Of a stretch of 60,675 nucleotides of DNA, positions 35,840 through 44,086 are shown piece by piece. The stretch's first letter is position 1, and each line of letters begins with the position of its first letter. A model generated the notes under the pieces. That model was not told the DNA's origin. It was given only the letters and a program-made list of their open reading frames with translations, and ran no database searches. The position numbers and the translations under genes were made by a program. Source of the DNA: Kistimonas asteriae (GTDB lineage Bacteria > Pseudomonadota > Gammaproteobacteria > Pseudomonadales > Endozoicomonadaceae); the NCBI RefSeq assembly GCF_018263925.1, contig NZ_JAEVHF010000025.1, forward strand, positions 1 through 60,675. The letters run 5' to 3'.

Positions 35840-36779
35840 TTGTTCCTTTCATAACACCCTGGTTTGATGCCTGGTCAGGCAAGGTCTCCTGACGTTGCAG
35901 AGCCACCATGACCCGGCGATTGTCATGGCGCCCTGTTTTGGTGGCATTACTGGCGGCCGGATACCGTTGCCCATGGAAACGCAGGTGAGCCACCATCGCG
36001 GCAGGCACGCCTTCGTCAATGAGATAATCCCGGACCGCCTCGGCCCGTTGGCGCGAAAGACGCAAATTCAGGAGCCTGTCCCCCGTCGCATCGGTATGGC
36101 CGTCAATCGTCAATGCCTTCACCTTCTTGTCGGCCCGAATATAGCGTGCGATGTCCCGTAACTGTTTCATCTGCCCGGACGTCAGTTGCCATTTGCCTGA
36201 GTCATAAAATAGCTGTGTCCTTCGAATCTGCGCAAAATTTACCGGCAGCAGGTCGCCCAGGCATCGTTTGAATTCAGGCAGGACATCACGGATACCGGTG
36301 GTTGAAAGGTTTAGCAGTACCGGTTGCCTCGGATCCGTCATTTCAACGTTCAGCCACATGCCATCGACCAGGTTGTCGAGTAATTCGGGCAGGAGGCTAC
36401 CAAGGTCAAACGCCACACCGTGGTCGGTTGCACGATAAATGTCGGATAACAATTCCTGTCGTCCACTGTGCTGCCAGGGCGCATCTACGCTAGTGACCAG
36501 TCCTCCGCCCTGGAACGGTGCATACCCCAGCAGGTCCAGCGTCAGCTCCCGAACCGCGCCCGCATCCGCACACAGCGACACCGCTCCCAGGCTGGCCGTA
36601 TTGAGCATGAGACGACAACTGAAAAAACGCTGCGTCGTGACTGTCCACTCGGCTTCATCCAGTGCGACCGTCTGCTCCATGGCAAACACCCCGGGCTTCA
36701 ACAAGAGACAGGATAAAAGGACAGCGGCCAACCGCCGGAAGAGTCTCCAAAAAACGGGATAAAACGTTATAAGCGACAT
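35829..36779 (-). CDS. motY: MotY-like flagellar T-ring protein
   Basis: This protein of about 316 residues has an N-terminal signal (LAAVLLSCLLLKPGVFA) and a MotY N-terminal domain (DEAEWTVTTQRFFSCRL and the GAVSL segment). A C-terminal OmpA-like peptidoglycan-binding domain has TIDGHTDATGDRLLNLRLSR and NRRVMVAL. MotY forms the periplasmic ring that holds the stator in Vibrio-type motors. A motY gene in this place, before the fliM block, is a hallmark of lateral flagellar loci. ATG 36779 is preferred. Confidence 0.9.
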   Translation of the reverse strand: MSLITFYPVFWRLFRRLAAVLLSCLLLKPGVFAMEQTVALDEAEWTVTTQRFFSCRLMLNTASLGAVSLCADAGAVRELTLDLLGYAPFQGGGLVTSVDAPWQHSGRQELLSDIYRATDHGVAFDLGSLLPELLDNLVDGMWLNVEMTDPRQPVLLNLSTTGIRDVLPEFKRCLGDLLPVNFAQIRRTQLFYDSGKWQLTSGQMKQLRDIARYIRADKKVKALTIDGHTDATGDRLLNLRLSRQRAEAVRDYLIDEGVPAAMVAHLRFHGQRYPAASNATKTGRHDNRRVMVALQRQETLPDQASNQGVMKGTNDG

Positions 36780-36869
36780 TGTGACCTTAAACTGCAATTG
36801 AGCCTGCACGTCGGAAATTTTAGATTATGATTAGCTGACCAACGCAGTATGAATGGTTGCTGACTTCCC
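36780..36869. promoter_or_regulatory. Divergent control region motY / fliM
   Basis: Ninety bases separate the divergent motY and fliM starts, so both promoters must lie here or inside the genes. The region is AT-rich (ATTTTAGATTATGATTAG). A weak minus-strand match to a sigma-54 element (TGCAGGC, then TTGCA) lacks the invariant GG, so I do not call a promoter. Confidence 0.4.
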
Positions 36870-37811
36870 GTGGACATTTGCAATAACGACCCAACATCTC
36901 ACACCCGGGATGACAACACCCCGTACAGCGAAACCACCATCAGCCCCTGCAGCCTGGCCCATCCCCGCTTTCAGGCTGCCTATCTGCTCAACCTGCAGGA
37001 CCAGCTGGTGGCACCGTTCCTTCGTCTTCTCCCGAAGCAGTTGTCACAGGAACTGGAACTCTCAGGCACCCAGCTGGAATACCTGGGTGCGAACATTGCC
37101 CGGTTCGAAGAACCCGTTGCCGCTCCTGCAATGATCAAGCAATTTTCCATCTCCATCACCACCGATGATGGCCACAAACAGGATGACATCGGTTATCTCT
37201 CACTGGCGCCGGAATTGTTATCGTCGTTGTTCGAGCGTTTTTTTGGCGGCCGTGGCGACATTCCCCAGGCTTCAACAGCTGATCCCGTATCCACGCCGCC
37301 CACCCGGGCTGAGCGCTACCTGTTCGAGGCCATCGCCCAATGCCTGCTGACCCGCTGGCAGGGAATCTGGCATCCGCTACCTTCGATGAATCTCAACCTG
37401 CAGGACACAATGACTACCGATGAAGCGCCACCAGAGGAGCGGTTTATGCGGTCGCGCTACCTGCTGAAGCTGACAGAAGAGACTACGGGGACATTCGAGA
37501 TCAACATGCCCATGCCCCTGCTAGAACACCTTGCACCGGGAAAGAACCGTCACCCGGCCGCACGCCATCACTGGCAACGGCGCCTGACGACAGCGCTGTC
37601 GCAGACACCGGTGGAACTAAGAGCCATTCTTGCTGAGCAAACCCTGCCCCTGCAAAAGATCATGGGCTTCAAGAAAGGCGACATTGTTCCTCTGCCTCTC
37701 CAGGAAACGGTTGTCGTGAATGCCGCGGACCAACCGGTGTTTACTGCACGCGTGGGGATTGGCAGTGGCCACCTTGCACTGGCGTTTCTGAACAGCCTCA
37801 GCGCCTCCTGA
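36870..37811 (+). CDS. fliM: Flagellar motor switch protein FliM, lacking the CheY-binding N-terminus
   Basis: This C-ring protein of about 313 residues starts at GTG. The CheC-like middle domain (FERFFGGRGDIPQA, LFEAIAQCLLTRWQGIWHPL) and the C-terminal SpoA domain (MGFKKGDIVPLPLQETVVV) are clear. The first 45 residues contain no EIDALL-type peptide, which in FliM binds phospho-CheY. With no che genes nearby this suggests a motor not switched in the usual way. Such FliM proteins are seen in non-switching lateral systems. Confidence 0.9.
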   Translation: MDICNNDPTSHTRDDNTPYSETTISPCSLAHPRFQAAYLLNLQDQLVAPFLRLLPKQLSQELELSGTQLEYLGANIARFEEPVAAPAMIKQFSISITTDDGHKQDDIGYLSLAPELLSSLFERFFGGRGDIPQASTADPVSTPPTRAERYLFEAIAQCLLTRWQGIWHPLPSMNLNLQDTMTTDEAPPEERFMRSRYLLKLTEETTGTFEINMPMPLLEHLAPGKNRHPAARHHWQRRLTTALSQTPVELRAILAEQTLPLQKIMGFKKGDIVPLPLQETVVVNAADQPVFTARVGIGSGHLALAFLNSLSAS

Positions 37812-37856
37812 CAGCTCTCAACGTTAACAACCTGACTGCCTGCAGGAGCTTGTGAC

Positions 37857-38465
37857 ATGCACGACACCGGGGAAACCGATATCGCTACCGCTGAAGAGGA
37901 AGACACACAACAGACTGAAGCCCCCATAGAACAGGCAAAGACAACCGATGACGTTCTGATAGAACACGATGACGACACCAGGCAGGCCGGGGCCCCACTG
38001 ACGGACGACACTCTCGAAGATGATCTTTCACTGGATTTTATCGGCCCCATACAGCCTGAACCGTCATCCACGGTGCAGGCCCGTGAACGGCCGCTAGCGG
38101 CCGAGGAAGACGAGCCCTCCCTCTCAGAACCGAAATCAACCGGTGCCTCTTCTTCCGCCGCAACAGCTGCAGCGATTGCTACTGATGCCGGTGATATCGA
38201 CCTGGTCAAAAACATACCGGTGCACCTGACCCTGGAAGTCGGCGGCCGTCGTATCACGATCGGGGAATTGATGGCCATGAAACCCGGGGATGTGATCAGT
38301 CTGGACCGCAGTGAGGAGGAGCCGCTGGATGTCAAAGCCAATGGCATCCTGATTGCCCGCGCCGAAGTGGTGCTGGTCAATGAACGCTACGGTATACGGT
38401 TGCTGGATATCGTCAGCCCCTCTGCCCGCCTCAACAAAACGGTCAGCACCGGGCCATCATCATGA
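37857..38465 (+). CDS. fliN: Flagellar motor switch protein FliN with long acidic extension
   Basis: This 202-residue protein has an ordinary SpoA/FliN domain only in its last 80-85 residues (IDLVKNIPVHLTLEVGGRRI, LMAMKPGDVISLDR and NGILIARAEVVLVNERYGIR). The first 115 residues are acidic and low complexity (long Asp/Glu, Thr, Ala and Ser stretches). Typical FliN is about 100-140 residues. The extension may be a disordered docking arm. It overlaps fliP by four bases. Confidence 0.9.
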   Translation: MHDTGETDIATAEEEDTQQTEAPIEQAKTTDDVLIEHDDDTRQAGAPLTDDTLEDDLSLDFIGPIQPEPSSTVQARERPLAAEEDEPSLSEPKSTGASSSAATAAAIATDAGDIDLVKNIPVHLTLEVGGRRITIGELMAMKPGDVISLDRSEEEPLDVKANGILIARAEVVLVNERYGIRLLDIVSPSARLNKTVSTGPSS

Positions 38466-39217
38466 AGTCACTGCCGTATATTCCGTCCCTGTGCGCCATA
38501 CTGGTCAGTGCCCTGTTCCTGGCGGGATCGGTTCATGCAGCGCCTACTCTGCCGTTGATCTCTGTGACGGACGGCGACATCACCCGTGACTACACCGTGA
38601 ACCTGCAGATACTGCTGATCCTGACAGCATTGACCCTGTTACCCACGGCACTGCTCTGCATGACCAGCTTTACCCGCTTCATCATTGTGCTGGCGATTTT
38701 ACGCCAGGCCCTGGGACTGCAGCAGACACCGCCTAACCGGGTGCTGATCGGCATTGCCCTGTTCCTGACCCTGTTTGTCATGCGCCCGGTCTTCGACACC
38801 ATCTGGGCAAAAGCTATTGAGCCATGGATGAATGAACAGCTGACGTTTCAGGAAGCCGTGGCCACGGCACGAGACCCCATTCACCGTTTCATGCAGATCA
38901 ATACCCGGGCCACCGATCTGGAACAGTTTATCGTCCTGAGCGGTGCTGACGTGAACGCCACACCGGACGACATCCCCCTGACCACCTTGATTCCCGCGTT
39001 CCTGACCAGTGAACTGAAAACCGCTTTCCAGATCGGTTTTCTGCTGTTTCTGCCCTTTCTCGTGATTGACCTGATCGTCTCCAGCATCCTGATGGCCCTG
39101 GGAATGATCATGCTGTCCCCCCTGGTCATCTCCCTGCCCTTGAAGTTAATGGTCTTTGTGCTGGTTGACGGCTGGAACCTGACCGTGAGCAGCCTCGCCG
39201 GCAGTGTTGCCACCTGA
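38462..39217 (+). CDS. fliP: Flagellar export gate protein FliP
   Basis: This 251-residue core export channel subunit has a cleavable signal (LCAILVSALFLAGSVHAAP) and the family motif MTSFTRFIIVLAILRQALGL followed by QQTPPN. Four transmembrane segments are visible, and the SLPLKLMVFVLVDGW end is typical. No fliO precedes it, as in other lateral loci. With FliQ and FliR it forms the helical export gate. Confidence 0.96.
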   Translation: MKSLPYIPSLCAILVSALFLAGSVHAAPTLPLISVTDGDITRDYTVNLQILLILTALTLLPTALLCMTSFTRFIIVLAILRQALGLQQTPPNRVLIGIALFLTLFVMRPVFDTIWAKAIEPWMNEQLTFQEAVATARDPIHRFMQINTRATDLEQFIVLSGADVNATPDDIPLTTLIPAFLTSELKTAFQIGFLLFLPFLVIDLIVSSILMALGMIMLSPLVISLPLKLMVFVLVDGWNLTVSSLAGSVAT

Positions 39218-39240
39218 CCCTGATACCGGAAACGTGACGT

Positions 39241-39510
39241 ATGACACCTGATCTCGCTGCTGACCTGCTTCGCAATGCCCTGATCGTCGTCGTTCGGGTG
39301 GTGGCGCTGCTGATTGTGCCAGGCCTGCTGATCAGCCTGATGATCAGCGTCATCCAGGCCGCGACCCAGGTCAACGAGCAGAGCCTGACCGTACTGCCCC
39401 GCCTGATTGTGACGCTGCTGGTGATGGCATTCATGGCCCACTGGCTGATCCGCGAACTGAATGATTTTTTCCTGATGGTCGCCAGCCAGATTACCCAGGT
39501 TGTTGCATGA
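39241..39510 (+). CDS. fliQ: Flagellar export gate protein FliQ
   Basis: This 89-residue two-helix membrane protein contains the family segment LIVPGLLISLMISVIQAATQ and VNEQSLTVLPRLIVTLLVM. It lies 23 bases after fliP and 22 before fliR. Confidence 0.95.
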   Translation: MTPDLAADLLRNALIVVVRVVALLIVPGLLISLMISVIQAATQVNEQSLTVLPRLIVTLLVMAFMAHWLIRELNDFFLMVASQITQVVA

Positions 39511-39532
39511 TGAATGATGACCCATTGATCTG

Positions 39533-40312
39533 ATGGCTGATTTCACCCTGTCCCTTACCCAAATGGATGAATGGCTGTGCCGGGGTATCTGGGGCGTCAC
39601 CCGACTCGGCAGCGCCCTGATGATCATGCCGCTCACCGGCGACCTGGTACCTGCAACCCTGCGACTGGTCATTGCCATTGCACTGGTGCTGCCCATCTTT
39701 CCCACGATTACCCTGCCACAGCCCGGTATTACCGCATTCTCTGCGGATGCCGTGTTTATCACCGCCGGGGAGCTGTTGACCGGCTTGGTGCTGGGTTTTA
39801 TCCCCGCCCTCTACCTTTCGCTGTTTGCCCTGGCGGGAAACCTGGTGGCCATGCAGATGGGGTTGGGCATGGCCCAACTGAATGATCCGGTTGGCGGTAT
39901 CAGCGTGCCGGCACTGAGCCATTTCTACCAGTTCGGCGCGCTCACCCTGTTCATCGCCATGAATGGTCACGGTGTCGTCTTCAGCATTCTGCTGGAAAGT
40001 TACCAGACCCTCCCGGCTGGCTCATTCACCCCATTGCAATCATTGCTGCCAACACTGGTCAAACAGGCGGCCTGGCTGTTTTCTGCCGGCCTGCTGCTGG
40101 CACTGCCGGCCATTTTCAGCCTGCTGATCGTCAGCCTGGCCCTGGGATTTCTGACCCGGGCGGCGCCCCAGCTGAACATGATGAGCATTGGTTTTCCCGC
40201 CACCTTACTGGCTGGCCTGATTATCCTGCTGATCACCAGTCACCGGTTTGCCGATGCTGTCAGTCGGTATACGACAGAGGCACTGATCATGATGCGACAA
40301 CTGACAGGATAA
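39533..40312 (+). CDS. fliR: Flagellar export gate protein FliR
   Basis: This 259-residue integral membrane protein has about six hydrophobic segments. The family features are the N-terminal RLGSALMIMPLTGD, GELLTGLVLGFIPALYLSLF, AQLNDPVGGISVPALSHFYQ and FLTRAAPQLNMMSIGFP. It completes the FliPQR channel and abuts flhB by seven bases. Confidence 0.95.
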   Translation: MADFTLSLTQMDEWLCRGIWGVTRLGSALMIMPLTGDLVPATLRLVIAIALVLPIFPTITLPQPGITAFSADAVFITAGELLTGLVLGFIPALYLSLFALAGNLVAMQMGLGMAQLNDPVGGISVPALSHFYQFGALTLFIAMNGHGVVFSILLESYQTLPAGSFTPLQSLLPTLVKQAAWLFSAGLLLALPAIFSLLIVSLALGFLTRAAPQLNMMSIGFPATLLAGLIILLITSHRFADAVSRYTTEALIMMRQLTG

Positions 40313-40319
40313 AATACCC

Positions 40320-41489
40320 ATGGCTGACGAGAACGAAGACGACGCACAGGAGAAGACCGAAGAACCCGGTGAGCGTCGTCTGAAACAGGCCCGCGAGGAA
40401 GGCCAGGTTCCCCGATCCAAGGACATGACCGCCGCGGTCGTCGTCCTGGTGCTCAGCCTTCTGTTTACCTCGCTGTCCCACTGGTTCAGTGAACCCTTGC
40501 TGCAGTTCAGCCAGCAGTGCCTGCAGTTTCAATGGACGGAGGCCACCGACCCGGGACACATGCTGGCCTTGATGAGTAGCGCAAACACCCTCCTGCTCTC
40601 CCTGCTGGTCACCCTGACGCTGATCGTACTGCTGTCTGCCACAATGGGCGCCTGGCTGATGGGCGGTGTCATCTTCAGTGGCAAGCTGCTTCGCCCGAAA
40701 TGGCAGCGCATGAATCCCATCAAGGGATTGCGTCGTTTTTTATCCAGCAAGTCCCTGATGGAACTGGTGAAAGCCCTGCTGAAGACCGGGCTGCTGCTGA
40801 GCTGTCTGTGGCTGTTCATTCGCTATTGTTCAGCCTCCCTGCAGTCACTCAGTGGCAACGATGTGTGGACCGCCCTGCCACAGGGCTTCACACTCCTTGG
40901 CCATGCCCTGCTGATGTTTGCGATAGCATTACTGTTCACCGGCCTGATTGATATGCCTTTTCAATGGTACCATCACCGCAAGCAGCTGATGCAGACCCAT
41001 CAACAGGCACGGGACACCCACAAGGAAGAAGAAGGTAAGCCGGAGGTTCGTCGTCATATCCGGCGAATGCAGCGGGAAATCGCCACCCGTCGTATGATGG
41101 CCGAGGTACCCAAGGCAGACTTGGTGATTACCAACCCGGTGCACTATGCCGTTGCCATACGCTACCGGGAGTCCGAATCCCGGGCACCGGTCGTACTGGC
41201 CAGCGGCGTGGATGAACTGGCCAAAACCATTATCTCCGTCGCCCGACACCATCACCGGACCGTGGTGCTCTACCCCGTGCTGGCCCGCGCCCTGTATTAC
41301 ACCGTCAAACCCGGCGAAGCGATTCCTGCCGACCTCTATCTGGCGGTAGCCAAGATACTGGCTTATGTTTACCAGCTGAAACGCTACCGAACCGGTGAAC
41401 GGGAAGACCACCCCGAACTGCCGGTCATTGACCTTCCGGAACACTACCGCCACCAACAGACGACAGCCAACAGCCATGTACCCGGGTGA
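40320..41489 (+). CDS. flhB: Flagellar export switch protein FlhB
   Basis: This 389-residue export switch has the N-terminal cytoplasmic segment (EKTEEPGERRLKQAREEGQV) and four transmembrane helices. The C-terminal autocleavage domain contains ITNPVHYAVAIRY. The cleavage site is Asn-Pro-Val-His rather than the usual Asn-Pro-Thr-His, at 41133-41144. Asn and Pro, between which cleavage occurs, are kept. The C-terminal tail (VIDLPEHYRHQQTTANSHVP) overlaps the flhA start. Confidence 0.95.
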   Translation: MADENEDDAQEKTEEPGERRLKQAREEGQVPRSKDMTAAVVVLVLSLLFTSLSHWFSEPLLQFSQQCLQFQWTEATDPGHMLALMSSANTLLLSLLVTLTLIVLLSATMGAWLMGGVIFSGKLLRPKWQRMNPIKGLRRFLSSKSLMELVKALLKTGLLLSCLWLFIRYCSASLQSLSGNDVWTALPQGFTLLGHALLMFAIALLFTGLIDMPFQWYHHRKQLMQTHQQARDTHKEEEGKPEVRRHIRRMQREIATRRMMAEVPKADLVITNPVHYAVAIRYRESESRAPVVLASGVDELAKTIISVARHHHRTVVLYPVLARALYYTVKPGEAIPADLYLAVAKILAYVYQLKRYRTGEREDHPELPVIDLPEHYRHQQTTANSHVPG

Positions 41490-43563
41490 TACGACAGACC
41501 AGCACCGCTTCGGCTACCTGGCCACCCCAGCCCTGTTGCTGCTGACACTGGCCATGGTCATCCTGCGGATTCCGCCGTTTCTGCTGGACACCCTGTTCAC
41601 CTTCAATATTGCGTTTTCGCTGTTAATGCTGCTGCTGGCGATCCAGATTGACCACCCCCTGAACTTTTCGGTATTTCCCAGCCTGTTATTGATTGCCACC
41701 CTCCTGCGGTTGGCCCTGAATGTCGCCTCCACCCGGGTCGTGCTGTTGCAGGGACATACCGGCACAGACGCCGCCGGTCGTGTGATCGAAGCCTTTGGCA
41801 CGGTGGTGATCGCCGGCAACTACGTGGTGGGGTTTGTGATCTTCACCATCCTGGTGATTGTCAATTTCGTGGTCATCACCAAAGGGTGCACCCGGATTTC
41901 GGAAGTCACTGCCCGCTTCACCCTGGACGCCATGCCCGGCAAACAGATGGCCATTGACGCGGATCTGAATGCCGGCATTCTCAATCAACAGGAAGCCGGT
42001 GAACGACGGGAAGCGGTCAGTCGTGAAGCCGACTTTTACGGGGCGATGGACGGCGCCAGCAAGTTTGTCAGGGGCGATGCCGTCGCCAGCCTGTTGATCC
42101 TGGCGATCAATATCATCGGCGGCATTGCGATTGGCCTGTTCCAGTATGACCTGCCACTGGCCACCGCGTTTCATACCTATGGGCTGTTAACCATCGGCGA
42201 TGGTTTGGTGGCCCAGGTGCCGTCGCTGCTGTTGTCGACCACTGCCGCTATCATGGTGACCCGGGTGTCTGGCAGCGGCAATATGCCGGCACGGATCCGT
42301 AGCGAATTACTCAGTTCACCACGGGCATTCCTGGTCTGTGCCGGCATCCTGATCATTATGGGACTGGTGCCGGGTATGCCGCACCTGGCCTTCGCAGGGC
42401 TTGGCTTACTGGTTGCCCTGCCCGGGTTGAAATCACTGCGTCGTGCAAAAACCGAACAGAAAACCGGTGCTCCGGATGCCCACGGCGCAGCGCCCGAGCC
42501 CTCAGAACCGCCACTGGACTGGCGGGAACTCCATCCGGCCGACGCCCTTGGCCTGGAAATCGGTTACCGTCTGATACCACTGGTGGACAGCAGCCGTTCC
42601 AGTGAACTGACCAGCAGCATCCGCGGTGTGCGCAAAAACCTGTCACAGAAACTGGGGTTCCTGATACCCAGCGTCCACATCCGGGATAACCTGGACCTGG
42701 ATCCGGACCATTATGTCATCACCCTGCACGGGGTACAGTTCGCCACCGGCCGGGTCATCCCCGACCATTTGCTGGCTATCACCACCCGGGAATCCAGCGG
42801 AGAACTGGCAGGCACCGCCGACCATGACCCCTGCTATGGCCTTGATGCCGTATGGATTACCCGGGAACAGGAAGAAGATGCCGTACGACAGGGGTATACC
42901 GTGGTAGATGGCCCCACCATCATCGCCACCCACCTCGGACAGATTATGGAAGACCATGCCCATGAACTGTTTGGTTACGATGAAGCCCAGGACTGGCTGG
43001 AACAGTTACGCCAGCTCTCCCCCCGGCTGGCGGATGAGCTGATTCCTGACAAACTGAGCCTGGGACAACTCATGCGTATCTGCCAGACGCTTCTGATTGA
43101 GCAGGTGCCATTAACGGATATGCGTACCATTGCCGCCACACTGACGGATACGGGCAGCAAGGACCGCAGTCCGCTGGTGATGGCCCAGGAGGTTCGGGTT
43201 GCCCTGCGCCGAATGATACTCAACAGCCTGGCCGGTATGGATAACGTTTTGCCCGTCACCACCCTGTCACCGGCATTGGAAAAACTGTTACTGGAAGGCT
43301 GGCGTCAGGCCAGCCAGAATGGCGGTTTCAGCCCTGACGCGATTCCGCTGGAACCCAGCCTCACCGCCCAACTGCAACAAAAGCTCCCCACCGTTGAACA
43401 GCAAATGGAAAGCCATGGTCAGGTGCCGGTGCTATTGGTGGTCCCACAGCTGCGGCCATTGCTGGCGCGCTTTGCCCATGTTTGCACCAAACACCTGAGC
43501 GTATTGTCGTTCAGCGAAATACCGGACGACCGGCAGGTCAATATCATTGGGCACATCGGATAA
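41476..43563 (+). CDS. flhA: Flagellar export protein FlhA
   Basis: This export gate component of about 695 residues has eight N-terminal transmembrane helices (LATPALLLLTLAMVILRIPP, then LDTLFTFNIAFSLLMLLLA). The conserved FHIPEP-type cytoplasmic loop has RFTLDAMPGKQMAIDADLNA and ITKGCTRISEV. The C-terminal nonamer-ring domain ends with LPVTTLSPALEKLLLEG and LVVPQLRPLLARFA. ATG 41476 overlaps flhB by 14 bases. It closes the flagellar locus. Confidence 0.96.
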   Translation: MYPGDTTDQHRFGYLATPALLLLTLAMVILRIPPFLLDTLFTFNIAFSLLMLLLAIQIDHPLNFSVFPSLLLIATLLRLALNVASTRVVLLQGHTGTDAAGRVIEAFGTVVIAGNYVVGFVIFTILVIVNFVVITKGCTRISEVTARFTLDAMPGKQMAIDADLNAGILNQQEAGERREAVSREADFYGAMDGASKFVRGDAVASLLILAINIIGGIAIGLFQYDLPLATAFHTYGLLTIGDGLVAQVPSLLLSTTAAIMVTRVSGSGNMPARIRSELLSSPRAFLVCAGILIIMGLVPGMPHLAFAGLGLLVALPGLKSLRRAKTEQKTGAPDAHGAAPEPSEPPLDWRELHPADALGLEIGYRLIPLVDSSRSSELTSSIRGVRKNLSQKLGFLIPSVHIRDNLDLDPDHYVITLHGVQFATGRVIPDHLLAITTRESSGELAGTADHDPCYGLDAVWITREQEEDAVRQGYTVVDGPTIIATHLGQIMEDHAHELFGYDEAQDWLEQLRQLSPRLADELIPDKLSLGQLMRICQTLLIEQVPLTDMRTIAATLTDTGSKDRSPLVMAQEVRVALRRMILNSLAGMDNVLPVTTLSPALEKLLLEGWRQASQNGGFSPDAIPLEPSLTAQLQQKLPTVEQQMESHGQVPVLLVVPQLRPLLARFAHVCTKHLSVLSFSEIPDDRQVNIIGHIG

Positions 43564-43842
43564 TCGGATAGTTGCCGACCAACGCCCCGACTGCGTTCCC
43601 AGTGCACTCTGGCCTTCCACCAGACGCTCCTGACCTTCACGCAACAACCGCTGTTCTTCCCGTATTCGCTGCTGATCCGCCTCGATCAGTTTATTGTCTG
43701 CATGGATTTGGTTAAGAAACGCCCGTTGTTCCTGCAACAACGTATTCAGTGGTTCGGCTTCACCTTCATGCATAACTTCAAACCTGTAGACACGGTTATT
43801 TAAATTCAGAAACTGATCTTGCACATCAGTTTCAAACGACAT
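43432..43842 (-). CDS. Small coiled-coil protein, tail overlaps flhA antisense
   Basis: This 136-residue protein is predicted coiled coil through its middle (LLQEQRAFLNQIHADNK, then RIREEQRLLREGQERLVEG). It shares HxxEAEPLNTLLQxQRxxLNxI with the protein at 47261, so the two are paralogues. The last 44 codons are antisense to the 3' end of flhA (132-base overlap), and that part is not coiled coil. I suspect the native 3' end was lost and the frame now runs into flhA. ATG 43842 is favoured by AGGGG seven bases upstream. No function is recognised. Confidence 0.6.
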   Translation of the reverse strand: MSFETDVQDQFLNLNNRVYRFEVMHEGEAEPLNTLLQEQRAFLNQIHADNKLIEADQQRIREEQRLLREGQERLVEGQSALGTQSGRWSATIRLSDVPNDIDLPVVRYFAERQYAQVFGANMGKARQQWPQLWDHQ

Positions 43843-43848
43843 GCCCAT

Positions 43849-44048
43849 ACCCCTGTATTTATATGACTGGTTATTTAGCGCGAGGGAAGTATAGACAGCA
43901 GGAAAAACAGCATAATTTATTTCATAAATCAGATTTTTTTAGAAGTGATACGCGATCAAGAAAGTGATTCCAACTGAAATCATTCAATGAAAAACAAGCC
44001 TACGCGTTTCATTCTGACCGTTGAACAGCGTCTTATCTATCAATAGTA
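43849..44048. other. AT-rich intergenic stretch beyond flhA
   Basis: I see no coding frame here. The region is markedly AT-richer than its surroundings (TTATTTCATAAATCAGATTT and neighbours). It includes the leader of the coiled-coil gene, whose AGGGG lies at about 43851-43855. Confidence 0.4.
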
Positions 44049-44077
44049 GGCTCCCGCCGGATACTTCAGCGGGAGCC
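44049..44077. terminator. Stem-loop downstream of the DUF2780 gene
   Basis: Perfect nine-base arms GGCTCCCGC (44049-44057) and GCGGGAGCC (44069-44077) enclose an 11-base loop. It lies ten bases past the stop of the minus-strand DUF2780 gene and is GC-rich like a rho-independent terminator. The run after it on the minus strand (TACTATTGATAG) is only partly U-rich. Confidence 0.65.
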
Positions 44078-44086
44078 ATAACAGCA

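Noticed and set aside
36780..36869. Sigma-54 promoter for motY or fliM
   Set aside because: The best match lacks the invariant GG of the -24 element, so it is not better than chance.
37568..38380. 270-codon minus-strand frame across fliM and fliN
   Set aside because: It is Ser/Arg-rich low complexity and is the complement of the FliM end and the acidic FliN extension.
38881..39762. 293-codon minus-strand frame over fliP-fliQ-fliR
   Set aside because: It runs across three well-supported membrane protein genes and shows no domain.
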